Source: Syntrophaceae bacterium UBA2280 (lineage in GTDB: Bacteria; Desulfobacterota; Syntrophia; Syntrophales; Smithellaceae). Taken from it: 57,142 nucleotides of DNA. The stretch is taken from assembly GCA_002347685.1 (NCBI GenBank), contig DDWS01000035.1, positions 1 to 57,142 on the forward strand, written 5' to 3'. Position numbers and translations under genes: made by a program. The notes beneath the pieces were generated by a model. The model was not told where the DNA came from. It saw only the letters and a program-made list of their open reading frames with translations, and did no database searches. Positions 33,170-41,738 of the stretch are shown here, piece by piece. The first letter of the stretch is position 1. Each line of letters begins with the position of its first letter.

Positions 33170-33220
33170 GAGCGTCGTCGCGGTGAACTGTCTTTTCATC
33201 CGGTTCTCGCGCCGACGCTC
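33170..33220. repeat. GC-rich hairpin in intergenic gap
   Basis: GAGCGTCGTCGCG (33170-33182) pairs with CGCGCCGACGCTC (33208-33220) with one mismatch around a 25-base loop. It could act as terminator, small RNA or REP-like element. No run of T follows. Confidence 0.45.
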
Positions 33221-33337
33221 AATGGTTGATTCGGGGCATCTTTCCCCGGGCGGGCCCCTGCATGCACTCTCGTCATTTACCCCCCGTTTATCCGTTCCGG
33301 CAGGCGATGTTCACCCCAGGGGCGGGCATCGTCTGAT

Positions 33338-33934
33338 TCAGCCGTCGGACACAGAGAAATGAAAAGCGCCTTCGGCGGCGATTTGGGCAATCCCTTTTCT
33401 CGATGACGGAAATTCCCGTTCCTGCAGCAAATCCGGCAAAATTTCCTTTTTACCCGGCTTGCCCACGGCGATCATCGCCTCCACCTGGTAGTCATCCGGC
33501 ACATTGAGAACTGTTCTGGCCCGATCATAATCAAAACCCTGCATGCCGTGAACCACAAGGCCTTTGAGGGATCCCATCAAAGCGAGATTCACCCAGGCGG
33601 CGCCTGTGTCATAGGAGTGGGTTCGCGCGGGTTTTCCGGAGTCAAAGGTTTTTTTTGATACGACCACGATCAGGGCGGCCGCGTTTTTCGCCCAGATCTG
33701 ATTGCCTTCGGCAAGCAAATTGAAGAAGGTCTCCCAAGCGGAGGTATCCCGGCGTGCGTAGATAAAGCGCCACGGCTGATTGTTATTTGACGACGGCGCC
33801 CAGCGCGCGGCTTCAAAAAGCGTCATCAATTCAACCTGGTCCATCGCCTCGGCGGACATGGCCCGCGGCGACCAGCGGTTGATAAACAGATCATCCACAC
33901 CATGTGCCGGCTGACGGTAATCACGAATTTTCAT
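33338..33934 (-). CDS. Nitroreductase-family flavoprotein
   Basis: A 198-residue FMN-dependent oxidoreductase. RWSPRAMS is the FMN-phosphate arginine motif, ARWAPSSNNNQPWRFI the next flavin-binding block, and GLVVHGMQGFDYDRARTVL the dimer/active-site region. Accepts NAD(P)H and reduces nitro compounds or quinones; true substrate unknown. It stands alone with the phasin-like gene convergent to it. Confidence 0.9.
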   Translation of the reverse strand: MKIRDYRQPAHGVDDLFINRWSPRAMSAEAMDQVELMTLFEAARWAPSSNNNQPWRFIYARRDTSAWETFFNLLAEGNQIWAKNAAALIVVVSKKTFDSGKPARTHSYDTGAAWVNLALMGSLKGLVVHGMQGFDYDRARTVLNVPDDYQVEAMIAVGKPGKKEILPDLLQEREFPSSRKGIAQIAAEGAFHFSVSDG

Positions 33935-34024
33935 TTCAAGCCTCCTATCTGCCTTGATTCTTCCGGTTAAATAACGGTTGACCTCGTCTCGAGCAAGATA
34001 AACTAAAAAAAATGGATGGAATGC

Positions 34025-34053
34025 TTGACATTCCGGTTTGAAAAATATATAAG
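34025..34053 (+). promoter_or_regulatory. Sigma-70 promoter of tRNA-Glu
   Basis: TTGACA (34025-34030), 17-base spacer, TATAAG (34048-34053); predicted start about 34060, 25 bases before the tRNA. Confidence 0.75.
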
Positions 34054-34084
34054 GCGCAACTTATGTAAAAGGCAGGCTTACGAC

Positions 34085-34160
34085 GTCCCCATCGTCTAGA
34101 GGCCTAGGACACGGGCCTTTCACGCCTGTAACCGGGGTTCGACTCCCCGTGGGGACGCCA
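34085..34160 (+). tRNA. tRNA-Glu (anticodon UUC)
   Basis: A 76-nucleotide cloverleaf. The acceptor stem GTCCCC pairs with GGGGAC; the anticodon stem CGGGC/GCCTG encloses the loop CTTTCAC with anticodon TTC; the T arm is CCGGGGTTCGACTCCCCG; the 3' CCA is encoded. A consensus promoter precedes it and a terminator follows. No integrase or attachment-site duplicate is seen beside it. Confidence 0.97.
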
Positions 34161-34168
34161 AAATATAA

Positions 34169-34204
34169 AAAGGGCAAACTGAATTAATCAGTTTGCCCTT
34201 TTTT
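34169..34204. terminator. Bidirectional Rho-independent terminator
   Basis: A 14-bp stem (AAAGGGCAAACTGA and its complement) around the loop ATTAA, followed by T residues on the plus strand and preceded by A residues, so it can end both the tRNA transcript and the convergent gene at 34217. Confidence 0.92.
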
Positions 34205-34216
34205 CCTTCAGGATGC

Positions 34217-34585
34217 CTAGGCCTTCAGTTCTTCCTTTTTCTTGCGGGGCTTTTTTGCCGCCTCCGGTTCCGCGGCCGCTTTCTTCTTGCTCTTTTTCTC
34301 CTGTGGCGCATCGGCTGACGACGCTTGCACCTTTCCGGCCTCTTTTTCAGCCAGTTTCCGCGCCTTGGCTTCGACCATGTCATTACTGAGCTTCACGCTT
34401 TTATCAATCGTGGCGATGCGCACATTGGTTTCTCTGATCTGCGATTTCAAATTTTTAACCGTCGGGTCTTTCTGCGCTTTGGCGCCGTCAATCCCGCCTT
34501 CGGCCAGTTTCTGCAGGCGCATCGCCAACTGTTTCTCCAGTTTCTCGCGCTGCTGAATTCTTACTTCCTTGTTTTTCGATGCCAT
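34217..34585 (-). CDS. Small basic coiled-coil protein, unknown
   Basis: A 122-residue soluble protein. EVRIQQREKLEKQLAMRLQK and NLKSQIRETNVRIATIDKS are heptad-like helices; the last 35 residues are a Lys/Ala/Glu-rich, probably disordered tail reminiscent of histone H1-like or nucleoid proteins. No family recognised. The ATG at 34585 has AAGGAGATG upstream. It ends at the shared terminator with tRNA-Glu. DNA binding is only suggested by charge. Confidence 0.7.
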   Translation of the reverse strand: MASKNKEVRIQQREKLEKQLAMRLQKLAEGGIDGAKAQKDPTVKNLKSQIRETNVRIATIDKSVKLSNDMVEAKARKLAEKEAGKVQASSADAPQEKKSKKKAAAEPEAAKKPRKKKEELKA

Positions 34586-34687
34586 CTTTTCATCTCCTTG
34601 AATGCTTGTAATATAGGTTTTGCCGTACGCGGGGGAAAATAGCAATATTTCCCGTTGAAAGCTATTAAAATTTCAAATTCGTTTCAT

Positions 34688-35197
34688 TCACGGACCGTCC
34701 AGAATCTCCCTGACCTTAAAAGCCAGATCTTCCAGCCGGAAAGGCTTCTGCATAAATGCCCGGCACCCCTGCTGCATGACCACGCCGATCTGCCTGTTCA
34801 TCACATAACCGCTCGCCAGAATCACCTTGACCGCCGGATTGAGCTCTTTGAGCGCTTGAAACGTTTCCGCGCCGTTCATCCCGGGCATCACCATGTCCTG
34901 AATGACCAGGTCGATCTCGTTTTGCTTTTCACGGTAAATATCGACGGCTTCATAGCCGCTGCTCGCGGTGAACACCCGGTAGCCCAAAAATTCCAGGATG
35001 TCCCGGTTGACTTCGAGGATCACCGCCTCATCGTCGACAAAAAGGATCGTCTCCGTGCCCATGGGTAAATCCGGCTCAACGCCAGAGGTATCGCCCGCCG
35101 ACAGATTTTCAGACAAAGCCATCAGCGGCTCTGCGGCTTTCGCCTTTCCTTCTTCTGGAAACAGCTCTGAATTTGCGTTTTTAAAGCTTTTCATCAT
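34688..35197 (-). CDS. Response regulator receiver protein
   Basis: A 169-residue protein. The first 47 residues are a variable acidic leader; the rest is a complete receiver: D55/D56 in ILFVDDEAVILEV, phospho-acceptor D101 in LVIQDMVMPGMNG, and K151 in AFMQKPFRLEDL. It resembles the receiver domains that end hybrid histidine kinases, so it may be a detached one. No kinase adjoins it. Confidence 0.88.
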   Translation of the reverse strand: MMKSFKNANSELFPEEGKAKAAEPLMALSENLSAGDTSGVEPDLPMGTETILFVDDEAVILEVNRDILEFLGYRVFTASSGYEAVDIYREKQNEIDLVIQDMVMPGMNGAETFQALKELNPAVKVILASGYVMNRQIGVVMQQGCRAFMQKPFRLEDLAFKVREILDGP

Positions 35198-35683
35198 TCA
35201 ATGTCATTCGCCTCGGACACGACGGCTTCTTTGGTCCGGTGATACCAATATGATCATGTCGTTCAGGATACCGCACAGACCGGATTCTGGTGTATTTTTT
35301 TCATCGGAGGGCATCCCGACCCTCTTGATCCTTCACTTCCCGGTCATCGCGTCGACCGCCGCAACGAACCTTCCCTTCTCCTGCCTGATCAAACCCCGAC
35401 ACTTCCATCATGCTTGAATCAAACTTGTTTGAGTTCATATTGGCCGATGCAGCGTTCCGCAAGAAACTGGCATGACCCTGTCGCAGGTGTAACAAAGTGC
35501 AATGATGTTGTACGGTTTCATAAGAAGATGTCCAGCGCGCGTAAAAACAGGCCCGAAGGCGTTTGTGATTCATTTGCACTTTCATCTTGGATCTTTGGAT
35601 GATTTGCCTATATCCATCCACACGAAATGTCAACACATTTATTGCCTCCCGCCGTCATTTTGCATCAGTCCGGATGACGGAAA
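35198..35683. other. Intergenic stretch, no gene seen
   Basis: 486 bases between two minus-strand genes. Short open frames on both strands have no family resemblance, ribosome site or consistent codon use. It may be a decayed gene; I cannot identify it. Confidence 0.4.
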
Positions 35684-36844
35684 TCACAAGCGCCGCCCGA
35701 CAAGATAACCAATTATTTCAATATGCTGCGTTTGAGGGAACATATCCAGCGGCACAAGCCCCGCCAGATCATACCCCGCTTCGCAAAAAAGCCGGACATC
35801 GCGCGCCTGTGTGGCCGGATTACATGAAATATAAATAATTTCAGATGCCTTGACATCCACAATCGCCCGAAGCGCCTCGGGGCTCAAACCGGCACGCGGC
35901 GGATCCAGAAGCATCAGGTCTACCGCCTCTCTTCTTGTTTCCATGGCGCGAAAGACGTCCGCCATATCGCCGCAGATAAATTCCACGTTTTGTACCCCGT
36001 GTCTTTCGGCATTGATGCGCGCATACTTGACAGATGGTTCATAAATTTCGACACCCAGAACACGGCGGGCGAAAGGGGCAGCAAAAATTGAGAAAAGACC
36101 GGAACCACAGCAGGCGTCGACAAGGGTGCCCCTTTCTTTTTGCGAAACAATTCGACAAACCTCCTCGACCATGCGGTCCGTCAGAAACAGGTTGGCCTGG
36201 AAAAATCCGTCGCGGGGAACCAGAAATTCCCTGCCTCGAACCCTCCGGACGACGCATTCTTCTTTTGCGTCGACGCCGTCCGACCAAAAGGGGATGTCCG
36301 CATCTCCGGGTCCATTATACGGCGACCGGCGAAACGCCCGGATCTGATCGTTGATGGTTTCATCCATAATCTCACAACGCTCGATATCCGCGATCTTCCC
36401 ACCGGAAACATCCATAAATCCCAGCTCAGCGGGCATCTTTTTCCCCGTGTGTAAAACCGCCTTCCCCCGATACTCATAAATGCGCGGCGAACGGATGATA
36501 TCCTCGAGGGGCGGTTCGGCGATCCCGCCGATTTTAACAAACGCGTCCCGGATTTGATTTTTTTTCATGACAAGCTGCCGGTCATAGCTGATATGCTGAT
36601 AGCAGCAACCGCCGCAATGGCCGTAAGCCCGGCAGCGCGGCGTCGCCCGAAACCCGGAAGGGTCCAGAAGCGAGATCAGACGTGCACGGCCGAATCGCTT
36701 CTTTAGCGACACGATCTCGACTTGTGCCACATCGCCCGGCGCGGTAAAGGGTACAAAAAGCACAAACGAATCCACACGGGCAATACCGTCGCCACCAAAC
36801 GCTACCGATTCAACGGAAACCGTAATTATATCTTTGAGCCGCAC
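35684..36844 (-). CDS. rlmD: 23S rRNA (uracil-5-)-methyltransferase RlmD-type
   Basis: Methylates a specific uridine at C5 using S-adenosylmethionine. MRLKDIITVSVESVAFGGDG begins the TRAM RNA-binding domain; CRAYGHCGGCCYQHI provides the 4Fe-4S cysteines; VDACCGSGLFSIFAA is the cofactor motif; LLDPPRAGL and IYISCNPATQARD are the catalytic motifs with the nucleophilic cysteine. 386 residues. RlmD is the likeliest of the TrmA/RlmC/RlmD group; the exact site is not decided by sequence alone. Confidence 0.9.
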   Translation of the reverse strand: MRLKDIITVSVESVAFGGDGIARVDSFVLFVPFTAPGDVAQVEIVSLKKRFGRARLISLLDPSGFRATPRCRAYGHCGGCCYQHISYDRQLVMKKNQIRDAFVKIGGIAEPPLEDIIRSPRIYEYRGKAVLHTGKKMPAELGFMDVSGGKIADIERCEIMDETINDQIRAFRRSPYNGPGDADIPFWSDGVDAKEECVVRRVRGREFLVPRDGFFQANLFLTDRMVEEVCRIVSQKERGTLVDACCGSGLFSIFAAPFARRVLGVEIYEPSVKYARINAERHGVQNVEFICGDMADVFRAMETRREAVDLMLLDPPRAGLSPEALRAIVDVKASEIIYISCNPATQARDVRLFCEAGYDLAGLVPLDMFPQTQHIEIIGYLVGRRL

Positions 36845-36966
36845 ACATCATCCTTTTCCTTTGCAATATCGTCTATTCCGGCATCGTAGTCAACCCGCCG
36901 GCGTATTTTTCTTTACAACAGGGCCTATTTGTTGTTAATAAACCCCAAAATCATCAGGATTACAAT

Positions 36967-37806
36967 ATGAGCCCGTCGAGAAACTCTATTTTATGCCCCA
37001 ACTGCCGCAAATTGATCAGCCTGGACGAACCGGCCTGCCCTTATTGCGGGCTTTTACGCCCCGGCATTCACGAGACAGCGGGCAAGCTTCAGAGTATCTT
37101 CTTCGCTTTCGGCCCGGTTAAAACCATCATCGCCATCAATATCGTCTTTTTTGTCTTGTCGCTGGCCCTGTTTCCGCGGGGAGTTTTTATGGGCGGCAGT
37201 CCGTTTAGCTTCCTGTCTCCATCCAGCCAGAGCCTCCTTTTGCTTGGGGCCACCGGCACGCTCCCCATCTTCGAGTATGGACGCGTCTGGACGCTCGTTT
37301 CCGCTTCATTTTTACACGGCGGCATCCTGCACCTGGGCTTCAACATGATGGCCTTCTACCAGCTGGGACCTTTTGTACTCCGGGAATTCGGCATTCATCG
37401 TTTTGTGAATATTTACATCCTCACCGGCTTCATCGGTTTTGCCGCCTCGGTACTGGCAGGCGTTCACTTTACCATTGGCGCCTCCGCCAGCGTCTGCGGA
37501 CTCATCGGCGCGATCATCTACTTCGGCAAAAGCCGCGGCGGATCCTACGGTGAGGCTATCTTCAAGCAGGCGCTCGGGTGGGTTATCGGCCTGGTGATCT
37601 TCGGATTTATCTTCAGCGGCATCAACAACTGGGCACACGGCGGCGGGTTGGCGGCGGGAATTCTCTTTGCGTGGCTGATGGGATATAACGACCGGAAGCA
37701 GGAAACGGCCTGGACCAAACTGCTGGCCTATGCCTGCATTGTCGCAAGCGCGGGAATACTGCTGTGGGCGGCCGTCTCCGCGCTGATCATCCGATTCTCA
37801 TCGTAG
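36967..37806 (+). CDS. Rhomboid intramembrane serine protease with zinc ribbon
   Basis: Cleaves membrane proteins within the bilayer. Residues 10-27 form a zinc ribbon (CPNC...CPYC). The rhomboid core has six or more membrane segments, with H117/H122/N126 in SASFLHGGILHLGFNMMAF, the nucleophile S173 in IGASASVCGLIGA, and catalytic H224 in INNWAHGGGLAAG. All active-site residues are present. It stands before a small lipoprotein gene on the same strand. Confidence 0.92.
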   Translation: MSPSRNSILCPNCRKLISLDEPACPYCGLLRPGIHETAGKLQSIFFAFGPVKTIIAINIVFFVLSLALFPRGVFMGGSPFSFLSPSSQSLLLLGATGTLPIFEYGRVWTLVSASFLHGGILHLGFNMMAFYQLGPFVLREFGIHRFVNIYILTGFIGFAASVLAGVHFTIGASASVCGLIGAIIYFGKSRGGSYGEAIFKQALGWVIGLVIFGFIFSGINNWAHGGGLAAGILFAWLMGYNDRKQETAWTKLLAYACIVASAGILLWAAVSALIIRFSS

Positions 37807-37850
37807 ATGGGATAATCCTTTAAAAAATGCACCATAGGGAGATTGATATC

Positions 37851-38249
37851 ATGAAGATGAAAATGGCACTCCTCATTCTGACAGTCTTGTTTTTGCCGGG
37901 ATGCAGCGCAACCATGATGATCGGCAGCAAAGTCATGGGCATCAGCTCGGGAAAATTCATTTACCAGGACGGCTACATGACCACACAGTATAAAGCGGAT
38001 GTCGAGCCGGTCTGGCAGGCGTGTGAAAAAGCCGTCAAAGATCTGAAGGGATGGAATATTCAAAAGGATCGGAGAATCACCGGCGGCTCGATGAAAGCTG
38101 TCATCTCCGATGAAAAGATCACCATCCTCGTGGAGTATATCGAGAAGGATTTGACCTCGGTGGCCATTTTGGCCGGTGTTGCAGGCAACAGATTTGCGGC
38201 GGGACTCATCCACGAACGCATCGTCGCCAACCTGGCCCCGGCGGAATAA
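37851..38249 (+). CDS. DUF3568-type lipoprotein
   Basis: A 132-residue lipoprotein. MKMKMALLILTVLFLPGCSA is a signal peptide with lipobox LPGC. The mature part, with YKADVEPVWQACEKAVKDLK and later ITILVEYIEKD, resembles DUF3568-family outer-membrane or periplasmic proteins. ATG at 37851 is set by the signal peptide; the frame opens 24 bases earlier. Function unknown. Confidence 0.78.
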   Translation: MKMKMALLILTVLFLPGCSATMMIGSKVMGISSGKFIYQDGYMTTQYKADVEPVWQACEKAVKDLKGWNIQKDRRITGGSMKAVISDEKITILVEYIEKDLTSVAILAGVAGNRFAAGLIHERIVANLAPAE

Positions 38250-38292
38250 TCACCGGCCAACGGATCTCCGGGAACTCGACGAGCCGCCAAGA

Positions 38293-39483
38293 TCACACTT
38301 TCCTCAAAAGCAGCCCTTTGAGATACCGGCCTTCGGGATGCCCCAGCGCCAGCGGATGATCCGGCCCCGCCGTCAGTGTGGCCAGAAGCTGCAAATCCGC
38401 CCGTGCGTCCCGCGCGGCCCCCTGCACGATTTTGCAAAACAGATCCTCTTCGATAAAATTCGAGCAGGAAAATGTCGCCAATATGCCGCCCCTGGGCAAA
38501 TGCTTAACGGCCTGCATATTAATGTCCTTATAACCGCGCGAGGCCTTGGGCACATCCCGTTTGCTTTTGGCAAACGCCGGCGGATCGAGAACAATCACAT
38601 CATAGCTCTCCTGCATGTCACGCAGATATTGAAAAACGTCCGTTTCGATCACGGGGTGGGCCGTAGACGAAAACCCATTGAGACGCAGATGCCCGGAGGC
38701 GGCGGCACAGGCGGATCTGGAAATATCCAGCGAAACCACTTTTTTCGCCCCGCCGGCCGCGGCGTAGACTGAAAAAGCGCCGGTGTAGCAAAAGCAGTTC
38801 AGCACCTCCGCGCCGCGCGAAAGCGCGCCTAACGTCTCGCGGTTGACGCGCTGATCCAGGAAAAAGCCCGTCTTTTGCCCCCCGACAACATCCACGTCAA
38901 ACGCATGGCCGTTCTCCATCACCCGCACAGCGCCTTTGGGGTCGTCTCCGTAAATAAATCTTCTGCGTTCTTCGAGGCCCTCCAGGCTGCGCGATCGCCC
39001 TGCGCTTTGTTCATAAATTCTCGCAGGTCCGATCTGCTCGATGAGCGCGTCGATCACGGACTGCCTGATTTTTTCCATTCCTGCCGTCGTGATGGAAACC
39101 ACCATTGTGTTGTGATAGACATCGACAATGAGGCCGGGAAACCCGTCGCCTTCCGCGTTAATCAATCGATATGCGTTGGTTTGCGAAGGCAAAAGGGTCC
39201 GGCGCAACTGCACAGCCGTATTCACACGCGCGCGCCAAAAATCCGCATCAACGGCCTTGTCGCAATCCCGGGTTAACACGCGAAAGGAGATGTCCGTTTT
39301 GCGATTGAAAAACCCCAAAGCCAGCGCCCGGCCTTTGGCATCCCTGGCCAGCACGATTTCTCCGTCGGACGGGTTCCCCCCGACCGAAGCCACTGCACCG
39401 GAAAACACCCAGGGGTGCCCGCGCAGCAACGACGCCTCCCTGCCGCTCTTGAATGTGATTTCCGCATCGTTTATTTTCGTCAT
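38293..39483 (-). CDS. rlmI: Class I SAM-dependent rRNA methyltransferase RlmI-type
   Basis: A PUA-domain methyltransferase for 23S rRNA cytosine C5. The N-terminal part reads REASLLRGHPWVFSGAV (PUA). The catalytic part has GAEVLNCFCYTGAFSVYAA, VSLDISRSACAAASGHLRLN, VIVLDPPAFAKSKRDV, and CSNFIEEDLF. 396 residues from the ATG at 39483. Stands between a lipoprotein gene and manC with short spacers. Confidence 0.9.
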   Translation of the reverse strand: MTKINDAEITFKSGREASLLRGHPWVFSGAVASVGGNPSDGEIVLARDAKGRALALGFFNRKTDISFRVLTRDCDKAVDADFWRARVNTAVQLRRTLLPSQTNAYRLINAEGDGFPGLIVDVYHNTMVVSITTAGMEKIRQSVIDALIEQIGPARIYEQSAGRSRSLEGLEERRRFIYGDDPKGAVRVMENGHAFDVDVVGGQKTGFFLDQRVNRETLGALSRGAEVLNCFCYTGAFSVYAAAGGAKKVVSLDISRSACAAASGHLRLNGFSSTAHPVIETDVFQYLRDMQESYDVIVLDPPAFAKSKRDVPKASRGYKDINMQAVKHLPRGGILATFSCSNFIEEDLFCKIVQGAARDARADLQLLATLTAGPDHPLALGHPEGRYLKGLLLRKV

Positions 39484-39601
39484 GGCAGGCAAACTAGCTT
39501 TTCGGGCTTGAATTTGCAAGCCGGATTGTACTATGTTTAACTATATTTTTTTCAGGGACAAATCATCCTTTGCCCCCTGCACGAAAAAAAGGAGAGACCT
39601 C

Positions 39602-40678
39602 ATGCACGCAGTCATCATGGCCGGAGGACGGGGAACAAGATTCTGGCCGCGCAGCCGCGAAAAAATGCCGAAGCATCTGTTGGATATCGTCAGCGAGCGG
39701 ACCATTATCCAGGAAACCGTGGACCGGATCAAACCGCTGATCAAACCGGACAACATCCTCATTGTCACAGGGAAAAAGCACGCGCGGGAATTGATCAAAC
39801 AGCTGCCGGACATTCCCGTGCAAAACATCATTATTGAACCTGTCGGCCGAAACACGGCCGCCTGCATCGGCCTGGCCGCGGTCCATATTCAAAAGAAAGC
39901 CAAAGACGACATCATGGTTGTCCTGCCTTCCGATCACGCCATCGGCAATCCGAAAAAATACCGGACGGTCATTGCCGCGGCGGCCCGGGCAGCACGGGCT
40001 AAAAACGCGCTGGTGACCATCGGCATCCAACCTGCCGGACCGCACACGGGGTTCGGGTACCTGGAGGGCGGCACCTCCGAAGGACGTTTCGGCGCCGAAG
40101 AAGTTCTGCACGTGGCGTCCATCCGGGAGAAACCGGATCTGTCTTTGGCCCGCAAATTCATCAAAAGCGGCAACTTTTACTGGAACAGCGGTATGTTTAT
40201 CTGGAAAGCATCCACGATCCTCGGAGAAATCGAACAGTATTTGCCCGAACTTTATTCAGGACTGATGACGATCAGAGATTCACTGGGGAATGCTCAAGAA
40301 ACCCAAACCCTGTCGCGGGTGTATCGTCAGCTACCTTCGATTTCCATCGACTACGGCGTGATGGAAAAAGCAAAAAGCGTTTTCGTCATTCCGGCCGAGT
40401 TCGGCTGGAGCGACGTGGGGAGCTGGGATGCACTTTGGGATATCTCGAAAAAAGATGAAAAAGGCAACGCCGTCAGGGGCAACGCCCCGGTCATTCTTGA
40501 AGACACGTCGGGCGCGCTGGTTTACAGCACGAAAAAACTGGTGGCCCTGGTTGGCGTGAAGGATCTGATCATCGTGGAAACCAAAGATGCGCTGTTGATC
40601 TGCAAGAGGGGACAATCCCAGGACGTCAAGAAAATCGTGGACGCGCTGGAAGCCAAAAAGATCCATCAGCTGCTTTGA
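39602..40678 (+). CDS. manC: Mannose-1-phosphate guanylyltransferase
   Basis: Makes GDP-mannose from GTP and mannose-1-phosphate for surface glycans. MHAVIMAGGRGTRFWPRSRE is the nucleotide-binding signature, PKHLLDIVSERTIIQETVDR the next, and FYWNSGMFIWKASTIL and PAEFGWSDVGSWDALW fix the family. It has 358 residues and lacks the C-terminal isomerase domain of bifunctional enzymes. AAGGAGAG precedes the ATG. It overlaps the convergent MerP-like gene by 13 bases. Confidence 0.93.
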   Translation: MHAVIMAGGRGTRFWPRSREKMPKHLLDIVSERTIIQETVDRIKPLIKPDNILIVTGKKHARELIKQLPDIPVQNIIIEPVGRNTAACIGLAAVHIQKKAKDDIMVVLPSDHAIGNPKKYRTVIAAAARAARAKNALVTIGIQPAGPHTGFGYLEGGTSEGRFGAEEVLHVASIREKPDLSLARKFIKSGNFYWNSGMFIWKASTILGEIEQYLPELYSGLMTIRDSLGNAQETQTLSRVYRQLPSISIDYGVMEKAKSVFVIPAEFGWSDVGSWDALWDISKKDEKGNAVRGNAPVILEDTSGALVYSTKKLVALVGVKDLIIVETKDALLICKRGQSQDVKKIVDALEAKKIHQLL

Positions 40679-40995
40679 TCTTCCGGCTCGGGATACGCTT
40701 TGAGGTAAACCGTCGCCCCCCGGACATTGAAATTTCCTTTTTTCAACGCGGCGATGATGGTTTCCAGAGTGGTCTTTTCATCGTCAAAGACGATAATCAG
40801 AAAATTCGGGCGCCTGGTCTGATGTTTCTCGACGCCTTCGATTTTTTTAAGGATACGACCTATCCTGCGGTCCGCGCCTCAGGCAAAGCAACCCGGCACG
40901 GTTAACTGAACAATCCTCTGGGCTGCAAAGGCGGTATCCGCCAACGACATCAGCAGCAGAAGCATCAAAAGAAGACTTACTGTTTTTTTCATCAT
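40666..40995 (-). CDS. MerP-like secreted heavy-metal-associated protein, probable selenoprotein
   Basis: A frame of 109 residues plus stop with one in-frame UGA (40879-40881) at codon 39. A signal peptide occupies residues 1-24 (MMKKTVSLLLMLLLLM, then DTAFA). The mature part starts RIVQLTVPGCFA-U-GADRR, where U is the UGA codon: this gives a CxxU in place of the CxxC of MerP/HMA domains (LSVPGMTCxxC), followed by LKKIEGVE and LIIVFDDEKTTLE, which align well to MerP. A hairpin 18 bases after the UGA fits a bacterial SECIS. The two ATGs at 40995 and 40992 follow an AGGTGAG site and an in-frame stop. If read as Sec, it is a periplasmic metal or redox protein; the alternative is a nonsense-mutated pseudogene. 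Confidence 0.75.
40850..40866 (-). promoter_or_regulatory. SECIS-like hairpin
   Basis: On the minus strand AGGATA and TATCCT form a 6-bp stem around the loop GGTCG. The loop starts 18 bases after the UGA codon and begins with GG-U, as bacterial SelB-binding loops do (the E. coli fdhF loop also contains GGUC). Confidence 0.65.
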
Positions 40996-41139
40996 TTTCT
41001 CACCTGCGGCAACTGACCATTCATTTTCATTTTTAAATTACGTCAAGTCCCCAAAAGATGCAACGGCAATTTACAATTGACAGGCTCAGGTTTATTTGGA
41101 ATAGATCATCTAAAAGAAACGAAACAGAAAGAAAACATC

Positions 41140-41733
41140 ATGAGCCTTTCCCTATCCGCCCCCCTGATTCTGGCCTCCATTTCACCGCGCCGAAGGGAGC
41201 TTCTGCGCTCTGCTGGACTGACGTTCAAGGTGCGGCCGGCGCATGTGGACGAAACGTATTTTGAAGGTGAAACACCGCGGGCGCATGTCCGAAGGCTCGC
41301 TTGCGACAAGGCCATGGCGATGGCAATCCGGTACCCGTCCGCCTGGGTGCTTGGCGCGGACACCATTGTGGTCATCGACGGGCTCATTTTGGGCAAACCG
41401 AAAAATAAACGTCAGGCCCGCGAAATGCTGGGGCGACTGAGCAACCGCCGGCATATCGTATTCACCGGCTTTACCATTGCCCGCGCCGATACAGGCATCT
41501 TGAAAACCAGGGTGGTCCAATCGGCCGTGCAATTTAAAAATATCAGCCCCGAAGAAATGGACTGGTATGTGAACTGCGACGAACCTTACGACAAGGCCGG
41601 CGGCTACGCCGTACAGGGGAAGGGATCGTGTTTCATCAAAACCATCCGCGGCTCCTATACCAATGTTATCGGCCTGCCGCTTTGCGAGGTCATGGAAGAC
41701 ATGACCAAGCTGGGCGCCGTACAATTCAGGTGA
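41140..41733 (+). CDS. maf: Maf-type nucleoside triphosphate pyrophosphatase
   Basis: Hydrolyses non-standard or surplus nucleoside triphosphates. LILASISPRRRELLRSAGL is the phosphate-binding motif, ADTIVVIDGLILGKPKNKRQA the catalytic block with the acidic residues, and GGYAVQGKGSCFIKTIRGSYTNVIGLP the C-terminal signature. 197 residues. The ATG at 41140 is set by homology; the ribosome site is weak. It is followed after five bases by yggS. Confidence 0.93.
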   Translation: MSLSLSAPLILASISPRRRELLRSAGLTFKVRPAHVDETYFEGETPRAHVRRLACDKAMAMAIRYPSAWVLGADTIVVIDGLILGKPKNKRQAREMLGRLSNRRHIVFTGFTIARADTGILKTRVVQSAVQFKNISPEEMDWYVNCDEPYDKAGGYAVQGKGSCFIKTIRGSYTNVIGLPLCEVMEDMTKLGAVQFR

Positions 41734-41738
41734 AAACC

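Noticed and set aside
34085..34160. tRNA-Glu as integration site of a genomic island
   Set aside because: No integrase gene nearby and no repeated tRNA 3' end found in the window; the flanking genes look ordinary.
35301..35636. Minus-strand 111-codon frame in the gap before the receiver gene
   Set aside because: Odd composition, no ribosome site, no recognisable fold; not supported as a gene.
40675..40905. Plus-strand open frame of 76 codons after manC
   Set aside because: The opposite strand encodes the signal-peptide-bearing MerP-like protein; this frame has no ribosome site and no family resemblance.
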